DNA from: Acerihabitans sp035013185
GTDB taxonomy: Bacteria > Pseudomonadota > Gammaproteobacteria > Enterobacterales > Enterobacteriaceae
Direction of reading: 5' to 3'
DNA length: 64,000 nucleotides
Assembly (NCBI RefSeq): GCF_035013185.1
Contig: NZ_JAYGJO010000017.1
Coordinates: 47,584-111,583 of the forward strand
The translations under genes and the position numbers were made by a program. Below the pieces are notes generated by a model. That model saw only the letters and a program-made list of their open reading frames with translations, did no database searches and was not told where the DNA came from. Positions within the stretch are counted from its first letter, which is position 1; every line of letters begins with the position of its first letter. Shown here piece by piece: positions 25,487 to 35,077 of this stretch.

Positions 25487-26869
25487 TCAGATAAGAAAAT
25501 TGCTCAATATCAGTAAGGAAACCGACACATTTATCGCGCCACCTATACGGGTCGCAATTTGTGCAAACGGCATAAGCTCCATACGATTGCCCGCAGTGAG
25601 GATCGCCACATCGCCGGTACCGCCCTGGCCACTTTGACAGCAGGAGACGATGGCCACATCAATGGGGTGCATACCGATTTTTTTACCGACGAAAAATCCG
25701 GTGGCGACCAGCGTGCCAACGGTGCTGACGATAACCAACAGGTTAGATATCGTGAACGCGTTTACCAGCTCCTGCCACGGCGTGATCGCAACCCCAACCG
25801 CAAACAGAATCGGGTAGGTTACCGAGGTCTGGAAAAATTTATACACGACCTGGGAGCCTTCCAGCATACGTGGCGAGACACCATGAGCCAGCTTGATCAA
25901 TACCGCGATAAACAGCATGCCAACCGGCGCAGGTAAACCAATCAGCTTTTGGCCGAGCATGCCAACCATGTACAGCAATACCGCCAGCAATGCGCCCGCC
26001 GCGATGGTGGTCACATCGACTTTTCCGCCCGCTCCCTGTGGCGTCTGGGTCAACTCCTCGGTGGTTTCCTGGGTTTCTCCGGGTTTCATCGGCATTAAAT
26101 TGCCTTCGCCGGTAAGATGTGGGTATCGTTTGCCCAGACGGTTAAGGCAGCCGGCAATAATGATGGCGGTCAAACCACCCAACATCACTATGGGTAAAAT
26201 TCGGCCCAACGCCACACCTTGTTGCATATGTAACAGCGCGGCATATCCGATGGACAATGGAATGGCCCCTTCACCAACGCCACCCGCCATAATCGGCAGA
26301 ATCAGGAAAAAGAAAATTTGAAACGGCGGCAAACCCAGCATCATGCCAACGCCCATACCCACAATCATGCCAGCCACTTCACCGCACAACATGGGGAAAA
26401 AGATACGCAGGAAGCCTTGAATCAGCGCGCGCCGATTCATGCTCATAATGCTGCCGACAATAATGCAGCAGATATAGAGATAGAGAATATTGGTGCTTTT
26501 AAAAAACGTGGTGGTGGACGCAATCACCACCTGGGGTAACAGGCCATAATGCACCAGGGCTGATGGAATAAAGGTGGCGCAAATCGCTGCCGCACCCATC
26601 TTACCGATAATAGGCAGCCGCTTGCCAAATTCCCCGCAGGCAAAACCAAAAAAGGCCAGGGTTGCCACCATAACCACAATATCGCTGGGCAATTTGCCGC
26701 TGAGGCAATCAATACCAATCAGAACACCGGCCAGCACAAACATAGGCAATGGAATAATACCGATCTTCCAATTATCCAGGATATGCCACCATTTTTCTTT
26801 TAATGGGATTTTTTTTACGTTTACTGTATCAGTTACCACAATATAGCTGTCATCGGTTGTGCTCATCAT
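25487..26869 (-). CDS. citS: Citrate carrier, 2-hydroxycarboxylate transporter family
   Basis: The polytopic membrane protein of 460 residues is a 2HCT-family carrier like Klebsiella CitS (446). The two family GGxG reentrant-loop motifs are visible: AGGVGEGAIPLSIGY and CQSGQGGTGDVAILTAG. About eleven hydrophobic segments are present. Citrate is the likely substrate because it heads the citrate lyase operon and faces citAB; malate transport occurs in some relatives. ATG 26866, the second of two adjacent starts, sits better behind the AGGGGG ribosome site. Confidence 0.92.
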   Translation of the reverse strand: MMSTTDDSYIVVTDTVNVKKIPLKEKWWHILDNWKIGIIPLPMFVLAGVLIGIDCLSGKLPSDIVVMVATLAFFGFACGEFGKRLPIIGKMGAAAICATFIPSALVHYGLLPQVVIASTTTFFKSTNILYLYICCIIVGSIMSMNRRALIQGFLRIFFPMLCGEVAGMIVGMGVGMMLGLPPFQIFFFLILPIMAGGVGEGAIPLSIGYAALLHMQQGVALGRILPIVMLGGLTAIIIAGCLNRLGKRYPHLTGEGNLMPMKPGETQETTEELTQTPQGAGGKVDVTTIAAGALLAVLLYMVGMLGQKLIGLPAPVGMLFIAVLIKLAHGVSPRMLEGSQVVYKFFQTSVTYPILFAVGVAITPWQELVNAFTISNLLVIVSTVGTLVATGFFVGKKIGMHPIDVAIVSCCQSGQGGTGDVAILTAGNRMELMPFAQIATRIGGAINVSVSLLILSNFLI

Positions 26870-27277
26870 CAGCCCCCTTATTAATTAGTGCAAAAATGAT
26901 AGGGGTCGGTGAGAATATTTTATGTGATTGCATTCAAATTAAACACGCTTTTTTAAAGGCACTTAAGGTGTTAATGGTTTTTATTATTTCATATCTACTC
27001 ACCCCAATCAATTTCGCCAACTGGAATTTTATTGACTTTTATGGCGTTAATGGATTTTATGGTTTTAATGGTTTTTATTAAAACCTATTTTGTGTTAATA
27101 ACTCGTAATAAAAATGTTTTTTACCCATAACGCCCTTTATCATTGCGACTGGAACCCTCAGTCCGTACATCAGGCTGTGTTTGCGATCACACTTTATGCT
27201 GCCGTCGGCTTACAACTATTTTCAATCATGCTAACCTTGAAAATCAATGATTTCTGTCCAACAGGCATTAGATTATT
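26870..27277. promoter_or_regulatory. Divergent citS/citA control region
   Basis: This AT-rich 408-bp gap between citS (left) and citA (right) has no credible gene. It holds a CRP-like site TGTGA-TTGCAT-TCAAA at 26923-26938 (one mismatch to TGTGA-N6-TCACA). It also holds three copies of TTAATGGWTTTTAT at 26971-26984, 27047-27060 and 27065-27078. The first and third copies are identical over 16 bp. These are candidates for CitB/DpiA binding, known from E. coli and Klebsiella to favour AT-rich DNA in this interval, with CRP providing catabolite control. Confidence 0.6.
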
Positions 27278-28921
27278 ATGCACGCGAGAATTTCATTTCA
27301 TATAAAGCTTTTTTTGAGCCTTATTATATTCTTCTCGCTTCTGCTAATGCTGATTGGTATTTATTATTATTACGATCAAGATAAACAGCTTTACGCTGAA
27401 CTTGGCGCACGGGCTCAGGTTCAGGCCAGGGAAATTGCCATATTCCCTTCGCTTATTGATGCGGTTCACCGGCATAATATAAACGACATTAAACATTTGA
27501 TGGATAAATTGGCCCGCCGCAGCGACGCCAGTTATATTGTGATAGGCGATCGCAATGGCATACATCTTTATCATTCCCGTTACCCGGAGCAGGTTGGAAA
27601 ATCCATGGTGGGTGGCGATAATAGCGAAGTCCTGGCGGGAAAAACAATAATTTCAATTCGCAGGGGAGGATTGGGTATATCGTTGCGTAGCAAAGCGCCA
27701 ATCATTGATGCTGAGAACAATATTATTGGCATCGTTTCGATCGGTTATTTAAAAAGCCATATTGATCATCTCAGTGCAGGAATACTACTCAATATTATTG
27801 CGATGGCCTTGCTGCTATTATTGGCGTTATTCATCTTTTCCTGGTGGTTTTCTAACACCATGAAAAAGCAGATGTTTTCCCTTGAACCACGGGAAATTGG
27901 CTTGTTGGTACGAAAACAAAAAGCCCTGCTGGAGGCTATTTTTGAAGGCGTGATAGCCATTGATAAAGACTATTGTATTGCCGAAGTCAATCATGCAGCC
28001 AAGTCGCTATTATCCCTGAAAGAGACATCCCGTCAATTACGTGGCCGCCTGCTGGCCGAGGTCATTAAGCCGATCCCGTTCCTGGAACAGCAGACCATGT
28101 TGGCTCGCGATACCCATGACGAAATGTGCGTATTTAACCACGTGACGGTGATTGCCAGCCGGGTACGGATCATGCTGGAGGATACGCTGCAGGGTTGGGT
28201 GATCAGTTTTCGCGATCAGCGCGATATCGACAGCTTGAATAACCAATTAAGCCAGGTCAAACGCTATGCGGATAACCTGCGGATCCTACGCCATGAACAG
28301 CTCAACTGGACCGCTACGCTGGCGGGCCTGCTACACATGAAACGCTACCCCGAGGCAATCCAGTATATAGAGGCCCAGTCAGAAAGTGCCCAGGAGATTC
28401 TTGATTTTGTTTCGGCGCGATTTTGTTCGCCAACCCTGTGTGGTCTGCTATTGGGAAAATATTCCAGCGCGCGCGAAAAAGGGGTAGAAATCCTGTTCGA
28501 TCCGGCCTGTCAGTTAACCCAGATTCCTTCTCGTTTACGCAAGACTGAACTTATGTCGATCATCGGAAACCTGCTTGATAACGCTATCGAGGCGACGTTG
28601 CAGCGGGATGGAGAGCGCTATCCGATCGAAGTGTATATTGTTGGTGGCCGCGGCGATCTGGTGATTGAAATCACCGATCAGGGCATTGGTGTGGCAGACG
28701 GCGACTATGAACGGCTCTTTACTCAGGGAGTCACCACTAAAACCCATGGCGATCATGGGCTGGGGCTGCATTTGGTCGCCAGCTACGTTGATCATGCTGG
28801 CGGCGCTGTCGAGGTTTCCGCCAACCAACCTTACGGAACGGTATTTTCCGTATTTATTCCAATGAGCGACCCATTGTCTCCGGGTTCCTCTACTGCAGAT
28901 GGACCCACTTATGCAAGCTGA
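27278..28921 (+). CDS. citA: Citrate sensor histidine kinase CitA/DpiB
   Basis: The 547-residue membrane kinase has TM1 at about residues 8-30, a periplasmic PAS/PDC citrate-binding domain (about 35-165, GDRNGIHLYHSRYPEQVGKS), TM2 near 168-190, a cytoplasmic PAS (about 210-320), the phosphoacceptor His in LRHEQLNW near residue 340, and an HATPase domain with NLLDNAIEA and GLGLHLVASYV. Length and layout match E. coli DpiB (552). It overlaps citB by 23 bp and is divergent from the citrate operon, its expected target. Confidence 0.93.
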   Translation: MHARISFHIKLFLSLIIFFSLLLMLIGIYYYYDQDKQLYAELGARAQVQAREIAIFPSLIDAVHRHNINDIKHLMDKLARRSDASYIVIGDRNGIHLYHSRYPEQVGKSMVGGDNSEVLAGKTIISIRRGGLGISLRSKAPIIDAENNIIGIVSIGYLKSHIDHLSAGILLNIIAMALLLLLALFIFSWWFSNTMKKQMFSLEPREIGLLVRKQKALLEAIFEGVIAIDKDYCIAEVNHAAKSLLSLKETSRQLRGRLLAEVIKPIPFLEQQTMLARDTHDEMCVFNHVTVIASRVRIMLEDTLQGWVISFRDQRDIDSLNNQLSQVKRYADNLRILRHEQLNWTATLAGLLHMKRYPEAIQYIEAQSESAQEILDFVSARFCSPTLCGLLLGKYSSAREKGVEILFDPACQLTQIPSRLRKTELMSIIGNLLDNAIEATLQRDGERYPIEVYIVGGRGDLVIEITDQGIGVADGDYERLFTQGVTTKTHGDHGLGLHLVASYVDHAGGAVEVSANQPYGTVFSVFIPMSDPLSPGSSTADGPTYAS

Positions 28922-29615
28922 AATTTATGACGTGCTGATTGTTGAAGATGAACGTTCACTGGCGCGCCTGCACGCCGATTTGATCGATAATCATGAGAAA
29001 CTCCGTCTCGTCGGCATTGTCGGCACACTGCATGAGGCGCGCGAGCAACTGCAGCTAAAACGGCCGCGGCTGGTATTATTGGATAATTATTTGCCGGATG
29101 GACAAGGCATTACATTGATGGAGAGTGATATTCTGCGGGGCCTCGATTGCTCGGTAATATTTATTACCGCCGCCAGCGATATGGATACCTGCAGTCAGGC
29201 GATCCGCTGCGGTGCTTTCGACTATATTCTTAAACCCATATCATGGAAGCGCCTGCGCCACTCATTAGAGCGTTTTATCCAGTTTGCCACCACTCAGCGC
29301 GCATTTAAGATAGTGGATCAGCAGAATGTCGACAATCTCTATCAATTACAATCCAAGAGCTTTAACCAGGAAGCTGGCTGCAAAGGCATTGAAGAGAATA
29401 CCCTAGGTCTGATACGTCAGATTTTCATCCACGGTGACAGCGACCTTCATTCTGTCGATGATATCGTCAGTCAGACCGGATTAAGCAAGACCACCGCGCG
29501 CCGCTATTTAGAATATTGCGTTGAAACCGCTTTTCTTTGTGTCGAAATGCGCTACGGCAATATCGGTCATCCCCGACGCCTGTATCGCCGCACCCCTCAA
29601 TCCCAGACTAAATAA
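28899..29615 (+). CDS. citB: Citrate-responsive response regulator CitB/DpiA
   Basis: The 238-residue CitB-family regulator has receiver acidic pocket VEDE, phosphoacceptor D62 in LLDNYLPDG, K in ILKPISW, and a C-terminal HTH (VDDIVSQTGLSKTTARRYLEYC). It pairs with the overlapping kinase gene. A start at 28911 (MQAEIYD) is equally possible and closer to E. coli DpiA's length (226). Its targets are expected to be citS and the lyase genes through the divergent AT-rich region. Confidence 0.93.
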   Translation: MDPLMQAEIYDVLIVEDERSLARLHADLIDNHEKLRLVGIVGTLHEAREQLQLKRPRLVLLDNYLPDGQGITLMESDILRGLDCSVIFITAASDMDTCSQAIRCGAFDYILKPISWKRLRHSLERFIQFATTQRAFKIVDQQNVDNLYQLQSKSFNQEAGCKGIEENTLGLIRQIFIHGDSDLHSVDDIVSQTGLSKTTARRYLEYCVETAFLCVEMRYGNIGHPRRLYRRTPQSQTK

Positions 29616-30223
29616 CCCCCTGAATAACTATCCCTGCGAACGGCGCATTGACCGCCGTCGCGGTGGAATAGTAATCAATAAAAGTGCATAATTAATAACA
29701 ACCTAGCACACACCCCTTCATTAATCCATTGTAATAACTGAGTTTTTATATTAACCGTTAAATCCATCTCAATTTTGGCTGACGTTTAAACCCGTATTTA
29801 TCCGCATAACATTCCATGCATAATATTTCTTCACATGATAATTAATCCTGTTATTCGCATAACCGGAAAATAAATCAACCTTGAAAATTATAATGCCTAC
29901 GAAATCATGAAATTAAGAAACGCCACTTTTAATAGCCAATTAAGAAAAAAAGCTGTCCGCTGGAAGATAAAGCACGACATCTACATAAATATTCATCGTC
30001 CTCCCTGAACTATTCAATCAAATAATGACGATTATCAAATAACATCTTCAGCTTGGTCAAAAACCCTATAAGTGTGATGTAGATCACTAATGAAACCCAT
30101 CCAATTATTATTATCTCGCCATCGATTAATAACGGACTTCATTATTGATTCATTACTTACAATTATTTTAACGGAAATTACATCACTTCATTAAATGTTA
30201 TCACTCACAGAGAGGCATTAACT
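29616..30223. promoter_or_regulatory. Regulatory region upstream of arcA
   Basis: This 608-bp, strongly AT-rich gap has no gene I can support. Three candidate sites lie near arcA. A CRP site TGTGA-TGTAGA-TCACT spans 30073-30088. An FNR-like site ATGAC-GATT-ATCAA spans 30025-30038 (right half perfect, left half 3 of 5). An ARG-box-like TCATTATTGATTCATT spans 30139-30154 (12 of 16 to the symmetric consensus). Arginine deiminase operons in bacteria are commonly under anaerobic, carbon and arginine control, which these would provide. Confidence 0.5.
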
Positions 30224-31444
30224 ATGTCAACGCATTACGTCGGTTCTGAAATAGGGCGGCTGAGGCGCGTCATGCTGCATCGCCCAAATTTAAGTTTGCA
30301 GCATTTAACCCCATCTAATTGTCAGGATCTGTTGTTTGATGATGTGTTATCGGTAGAACGAGCAGGTAAGGAACATGATGTATTTGCTGAAACACTGCGA
30401 CAACAAGATGTAGAAGTCTTATTACTGTCCAAGTTGTTGGCCGAGACGTTAGCCATCAACGAGGCCAAGGAATGGTTATTGACCACACAAGTGTCAGATT
30501 TCCGTCTCGGGCCCTCTTACGCGGCTGAAATTCAAGGCTGGCTGCGTGCCCTGCCTGATTCACAACTGGCCAGGATACTGACCGGAGGCCTGACCTATGG
30601 CGAGGTGCCAGCGGGTATGGTCAACATGGTGGTCAATACACATAATGACGCCGATTTTATTATCAACCCCTTGCCCAATCATTTATTCACCCGTGATACG
30701 TCATGCTGGATTTATCATGGAGTTTCCATTAATCCAATGGCAAAAGTGCCACGACGAAGGGAAAGCGATAATTTACGCGCGATTTATCGCTGGCATCCTT
30801 TATTCGCTCAACATCCCTTTATTAGCTATTTTGATGAGCAAAAGATTACTGATGAAAACGCCACCATTGAGGGCGGTGATATATTGGTTATCGGCCGAGG
30901 CATTGTATTAATCGGCATATCGGAACGAACCACGCCTCAGGGTATTGAGTTACTGGCGCGATCTTTATTTAAACATCATCAAGCTAAAAGAGTCATCGCG
31001 CTGCAATTACCCAAACATCGCTCTTGCATGCATTTGGATACGGTATTTACCCAATTGGATATTAATAAATTTTCAGTCTACCCGGCGGTAATACAAGCAG
31101 ATAGCCATTATTGGAACCTGACGCCCGACGAACATGGCGGACTGTGCATGATCGAGGAGCCGCATTTTCTTAACGCACTTGGACAGGCGTTAGAGGTGGA
31201 TCACATAGAACTTATCGCCACCGGTGGCGATAAGTTCGAAGCGGAGCGCGAGCAGTGGAACGATGCCAACAATGTTTTGGCGGTTCGTCCTGGGGTGGTG
31301 ATCGGTTATGAGCGCAATACCTTTACCAACGAAAAATATGACCAAGCCGGTATCACCGTCTTGAGTATTCCCGGTGATGAGCTGGGTCGCGGTCGCGGAG
31401 GCGCCCGCTGCATGAGCTGCCCACTTCAACGTGACGATGTGTAA
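30224..31444 (+). CDS. arcA: Arginine deiminase
   Basis: The 406-residue cytoplasmic enzyme converts arginine to citrulline and ammonia, the first step of the ADI pathway. Guanidinium-fold motifs are present: FTRDTSCWIYHG, EGGDILVIGRG, the catalytic HLDTVFTQLD, and a terminal GRGGARCMSCPLQRD with nucleophile C396. Length is normal (about 405-418). GAGAGG lies 8 bases before the ATG. It is first in arcA-arcC-arcB-arcD-argR. Confidence 0.96.
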   Translation: MSTHYVGSEIGRLRRVMLHRPNLSLQHLTPSNCQDLLFDDVLSVERAGKEHDVFAETLRQQDVEVLLLSKLLAETLAINEAKEWLLTTQVSDFRLGPSYAAEIQGWLRALPDSQLARILTGGLTYGEVPAGMVNMVVNTHNDADFIINPLPNHLFTRDTSCWIYHGVSINPMAKVPRRRESDNLRAIYRWHPLFAQHPFISYFDEQKITDENATIEGGDILVIGRGIVLIGISERTTPQGIELLARSLFKHHQAKRVIALQLPKHRSCMHLDTVFTQLDINKFSVYPAVIQADSHYWNLTPDEHGGLCMIEEPHFLNALGQALEVDHIELIATGGDKFEAEREQWNDANNVLAVRPGVVIGYERNTFTNEKYDQAGITVLSIPGDELGRGRGGARCMSCPLQRDDV

Positions 31445-31469
31445 TCCGCTATTCATCAACAGGACCCCT

Positions 31470-32387
31470 ATGAACAGACACCAACCCACTTTGGTCGTCG
31501 CCCTCGGCGGCAACGCCCTGCTACGGCGCGGGCAACCCTTAGATGCGGAGATCCAGCGCAGTAATATCGCCATGGCCGCCGCGACCCTGGCCACCTTAAG
31601 CCAGGAATGGCGGCTGGTGCTGGTCCACGGTAACGGCCCGCAGGTAGGGCTGCTGGCGCTACAAAACAGCGCCTGCCATGACGTGCCACCTTATCCTCTG
31701 GACATTCTCGGCGCCGAATCGCAGGGCATGATTGGTTATATGCTGATCCAGGCATTGAAAAACCGCCTGCCGGACACTGAGGTTACCGCTGTGCTAACCC
31801 AGGTGGAAATCGATCCGAACGACCCGGCGTTCCAGGCACCCACTAAGTTTATCGGCCCGGTATATACCGCGCCGCAGGTAGCTGCGCTACCCGTCGGCAA
31901 CGGCTGGGTAATGAAAGCTGACGGACAATACCTGCGCCGTGTGGTGCCATCCCCTCGCCCGCAACGAATTATTGAGGCGCAGGCGATCACCACCCTGACC
32001 GCCCATGACCATCTGGTGATCTGCAGCGGCGGCGGCGGTATTCCGGTCGCCGCGATCCACGGTGAAATGCGGGGTATCGAAGCGGTAATCGATAAGGACC
32101 TGTCGGCGTCGCTGCTGGCGCGTCAAATCAACGCCGATGCGTTGCTGATCCTGACCGATGCCGATGCCGTGTATGCCGACTGGGGTAAACCCACGCAGGA
32201 GGCCTTGCGGCAGACAACGCCCCGGGGATTGGCGTCAATGCATTTTGACTCCGGCTCGATGGGGCCAAAAATCCAGGCCGCTTGTGAATTTGTCAATACC
32301 ACCGGCGGAATGGTCGGCATCGGGGCGCTAGCAGATGGCGTCGCTATTTTGCATGGGACCAAGGGCACCCGTATCACTCGTGATTAA
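31470..32387 (+). CDS. arcC: Carbamate kinase
   Basis: The 305-residue kinase of the amino-acid kinase fold makes ATP from carbamoyl phosphate, giving the ADI pathway its energy yield. Motifs include VVALGGNALLRRG at the start, LVHGNGPQVG, CSGGGGIPV, AVIDKDLSASLLA and the C-terminal GGMVGIGAL. ATG 31470 was chosen because AGGA precedes it and the family starts there; the frame is open from 31431. It lies 25 bp after arcA. Confidence 0.95.
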   Translation: MNRHQPTLVVALGGNALLRRGQPLDAEIQRSNIAMAAATLATLSQEWRLVLVHGNGPQVGLLALQNSACHDVPPYPLDILGAESQGMIGYMLIQALKNRLPDTEVTAVLTQVEIDPNDPAFQAPTKFIGPVYTAPQVAALPVGNGWVMKADGQYLRRVVPSPRPQRIIEAQAITTLTAHDHLVICSGGGGIPVAAIHGEMRGIEAVIDKDLSASLLARQINADALLILTDADAVYADWGKPTQEALRQTTPRGLASMHFDSGSMGPKIQAACEFVNTTGGMVGIGALADGVAILHGTKGTRITRD

Positions 32388-32437
32388 CGAGTGCGGAGAG
32401 ACTCGACAACGTCTATCTATTATCAAGAGAAAAAATA

Positions 32438-33442
32438 ATGAGTTACAACTTGCATCACCGTCATTTCCTTAAATTGCTCGACTATACCCCGGCCGAAATT
32501 CAGTTCCTGCTGTCCTTGGCGGTGGACCTGAAAAAAGCCAAAAACGCCGGTTATGAGCAGCAGCACCTGTGTGGGAAAAATATTGCCCTGATTTTTGAAA
32601 AAACCTCCACCCGTACCCGTTGCGCCTTTGAAGTGGCGGCCTTCGACCAGGGTGCAAAGGTCACTTATCTCGGGCCATCAGGCTCACAAATCGGTCATAA
32701 GGAGTCGATGAAAGATACCGCTCGGGTACTCGGCCGGATGTATGACGCCATCGAATACCGGGGTTTCGGCCAGCAGATCGTTGAAGAGCTGGCCCACTAC
32801 GCCGGTGTACCGGTATGGAATGGCCTGACCGATGAATTCCATCCGACTCAAATCCTGGCCGATCTCATGAGCATGCGAGAATATGCCGGCGGCAAACCAC
32901 TGAATCAAATCGCTTTCGCTTACCTAGGGGATGCCCGCAACAATATGGGTAACTCACTGATGGTCGGCGCCGCGAAAATGGGCATGGATATTCGACTGAT
33001 CTCGCCCGCCAGTTACCGGCCACAAGACGACCTGGTAGCACAATGCCGGGCCATCGCCGCACAAACCGGGGCAAAAATCACGCTGACGGAATATGTCGAT
33101 GAGGGTGTGGCTGGCGTGGACTTTCTGTATACCGACGTCTGGGTTTCCATGGGCGAAGCCAAAAGCGCATGGGCTGAGCGAGTGGCGTTGATGAAACCCT
33201 ATCAGGTCAATATGGCGGTTGTGAAAGCCACCGGTAATCCAGAGGTTAAATTCATGCATTGTCTGCCGGCATTTCATAATGAACAGACCACGCTAGGCAA
33301 AGAAATCGAGCAAACCTATGGCCTGAAAGGGCTGGAAGTCACCGAAGACGTGTTTGAATCGCCCTATTCCATCGTGTTTGACCAAGCGGAGAATCGTATG
33401 CACACCATCAAGGCCGTTATGGTGGCCACGCTCGGCGATTAA
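32438..33442 (+). CDS. arcB: Ornithine carbamoyltransferase (catabolic type)
   Basis: The 334-residue transcarbamylase converts citrulline and phosphate to ornithine and carbamoyl phosphate. It has the carbamoyl-phosphate motif STRTR at residues 57-61, HPTQILADL for substrate, and HCLPAFH near residue 272, all canonical. Placement between arcC and arcD makes the catabolic direction likely; sequence alone separates catabolic ArcB from anabolic ArgI poorly. It lies 50 bp after arcC. Confidence 0.95.
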   Translation: MSYNLHHRHFLKLLDYTPAEIQFLLSLAVDLKKAKNAGYEQQHLCGKNIALIFEKTSTRTRCAFEVAAFDQGAKVTYLGPSGSQIGHKESMKDTARVLGRMYDAIEYRGFGQQIVEELAHYAGVPVWNGLTDEFHPTQILADLMSMREYAGGKPLNQIAFAYLGDARNNMGNSLMVGAAKMGMDIRLISPASYRPQDDLVAQCRAIAAQTGAKITLTEYVDEGVAGVDFLYTDVWVSMGEAKSAWAERVALMKPYQVNMAVVKATGNPEVKFMHCLPAFHNEQTTLGKEIEQTYGLKGLEVTEDVFESPYSIVFDQAENRMHTIKAVMVATLGD

Positions 33443-33498
33443 CATTATGCGGCGGCCCGGTCTGGGTTGCCGTATTTCCCTATGACACTGTTTAACCC

Positions 33499-33516
33499 AC
33501 GGCGCCGTGGCGCCGT
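33499..33516 (+). promoter_or_regulatory. Hairpin immediately 5' of the arcD ribosome site
   Basis: ACGGCGCC and GGCGCCGT form a perfect 8-bp inverted repeat separated by GT. It is followed at once by the arcD ribosome site AGGAGGGA (33517-33524). In mRNA it could protect the arcD transcript or limit initiation. Confidence 0.5.
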
Positions 33517-33530
33517 AGGAGGGACTGACT

Positions 33531-34964
33531 ATGTCTGGCAAAAAATTAGGTCTAAGCGCGCTGATCGCGCTGGTCATCGGTTCAATGATTGGCGGTGGCG
33601 TATTTAGCCTACCGCAGAATTTAGCCTACTCCGCGTCGTCTGGCGCGTTACTCATCGGTTGGGGCATTACGGCGGTGGGCATGATTTGCCTGGCGCTGAT
33701 ATTCCAAATGCTCAATAAACGACGTCCCGAATTGGAGGGGGGTATTTATAGTTATGCGCGGGCCGGCTTTGGTGATTTTATCGGTTTCCAGGCAGCCTGG
33801 GGGTATTGGTTTTCCGCCTGGTTGGGCAATGTTTCTTATGCCGTGCTGTTGTTTAGTGCGTTAAGCTTTTTTTTCCCGGTATTTGGCCTGGGCAATAACT
33901 GGCAGTCGATTCTTGGTGCGTCCCTCGTGCTGTGGTCGGTACATCTGTTGGTATTGATCGGCGTGCAAGAAGCCGCGCTGATCAATACTATCCTGACGGT
34001 AGTCAAGGTATTGGTGTTACTGGTGTTTATCACCGCCGCCGTGGTGGCGTTTCGCTTGGACATCTTTAGCGCCGATTTTTGGGGCCGAATGATCGTGGTT
34101 GACCATGCTCATCCAGCACTGTTTGCGCAGGTGAAAAGTACCATGCTGGTCACAACCTGGGTATTTATTGGCATTGAGGGCGCCACGGTAGTATCAACCC
34201 GGGCGGCTAAACGGGCTGATATCGGCAAGGCCACGGTACTTGGGTTAGTAGGCTGCCTGGCTATCTATCTGCTGGTGAGTCTGCTATCGATGGGCGTATT
34301 GGATCAGGCCGCATTGGGCGGCCTAAAAAACCCCTCTATGGCCGGGGTCTTGGAACATATCGTCGGTGCATGGGGCGCCAAATTTGTCGCTGCCGGGGTG
34401 ATATTATCCGTGGCCGGCGCCCTATTGGCCTGGACGTTATTTGCCGCCGAACTGCCGTTCGTGGCAGCTAAAGACGGCATGTTCCCTGTGATATTCGCGA
34501 AAAAGAATGCCAGTAACTCACCGATGGTGGCGCTATGGATCACCAATAGTCTGATCCAGCTATTTTTATTATTGACGTTGTTTTACAGCGCAGGATACCA
34601 GGCACTGTTTTCCATCGCTACTGCCGCCATTCTTCCCCCCTATCTACTCAGCGCCGCCTACGGGCTAAAACTGGCCTGGCAAGGTACCGGTTATCGGCCG
34701 GATGAACACCGTGGCGCCGATATCCTCTTAGGCCTGGTAGGTACGTTATACGGCTTATGGCTCTGTTACGCCGCAGGTGGGCAAATGCTGTTGTCCTCGC
34801 TGCTGTTTGTGCCGGGCATTGTCGTCTATGCATGGCATAAAAAAAGCCAAGGGGCAACGCGCGTATTTCTACGATGTGAAACCACCCTCGCAGCACTACT
34901 GGTACTGGTGGCAGTACTGACACTGGGGCTGATCTTCACGGGAAAGCTGAGTTTACTCAATTAA
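33531..34964 (+). CDS. arcD: Arginine:ornithine antiporter
   Basis: The 477-residue APC-superfamily transporter has about twelve membrane segments and the N-terminal signature IGSMIGGGVFSLPQN. Family segment WVFIGIEGATVVSTRAAKRADIGKAT and ELPFVAAKDGMFP match ArcD/lysine-type antiporters. It exchanges extracellular arginine for ornithine, driving the pathway without energy cost. Its ribosome site is very strong but lies against a GC hairpin. It follows arcB by 88 bp. Confidence 0.93.
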   Translation: MSGKKLGLSALIALVIGSMIGGGVFSLPQNLAYSASSGALLIGWGITAVGMICLALIFQMLNKRRPELEGGIYSYARAGFGDFIGFQAAWGYWFSAWLGNVSYAVLLFSALSFFFPVFGLGNNWQSILGASLVLWSVHLLVLIGVQEAALINTILTVVKVLVLLVFITAAVVAFRLDIFSADFWGRMIVVDHAHPALFAQVKSTMLVTTWVFIGIEGATVVSTRAAKRADIGKATVLGLVGCLAIYLLVSLLSMGVLDQAALGGLKNPSMAGVLEHIVGAWGAKFVAAGVILSVAGALLAWTLFAAELPFVAAKDGMFPVIFAKKNASNSPMVALWITNSLIQLFLLLTLFYSAGYQALFSIATAAILPPYLLSAAYGLKLAWQGTGYRPDEHRGADILLGLVGTLYGLWLCYAAGGQMLLSSLLFVPGIVVYAWHKKSQGATRVFLRCETTLAALLVLVAVLTLGLIFTGKLSLLN

Positions 34965-35077
34965 AAGGCGCGTGGGATCATCGACTGGCCACACCGCCCG
35001 GTACCCCAGGTTGTCTGTCTGGTCGATTGATTCAACAATGGTTCCCCAATTACCTACCTGATCCAGGTTGACTTGTT

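Noticed and set aside
26803..27081. Frame with repeated GVNGFYGFNGFY ending between citS and citA.
   Set aside because: The repeat is a by-product of the TTAATGGWTTTTAT DNA repeats and the frame begins inside citS antisense.
27114..27305. 63-codon frame just before citA.
   Set aside because: No ribosome site and no recognisable domain; it runs into citA out of frame.
31190..31594. 134-codon minus-strand frame across arcA/arcC.
   Set aside because: It is a shadow of two well-supported genes on the other strand.
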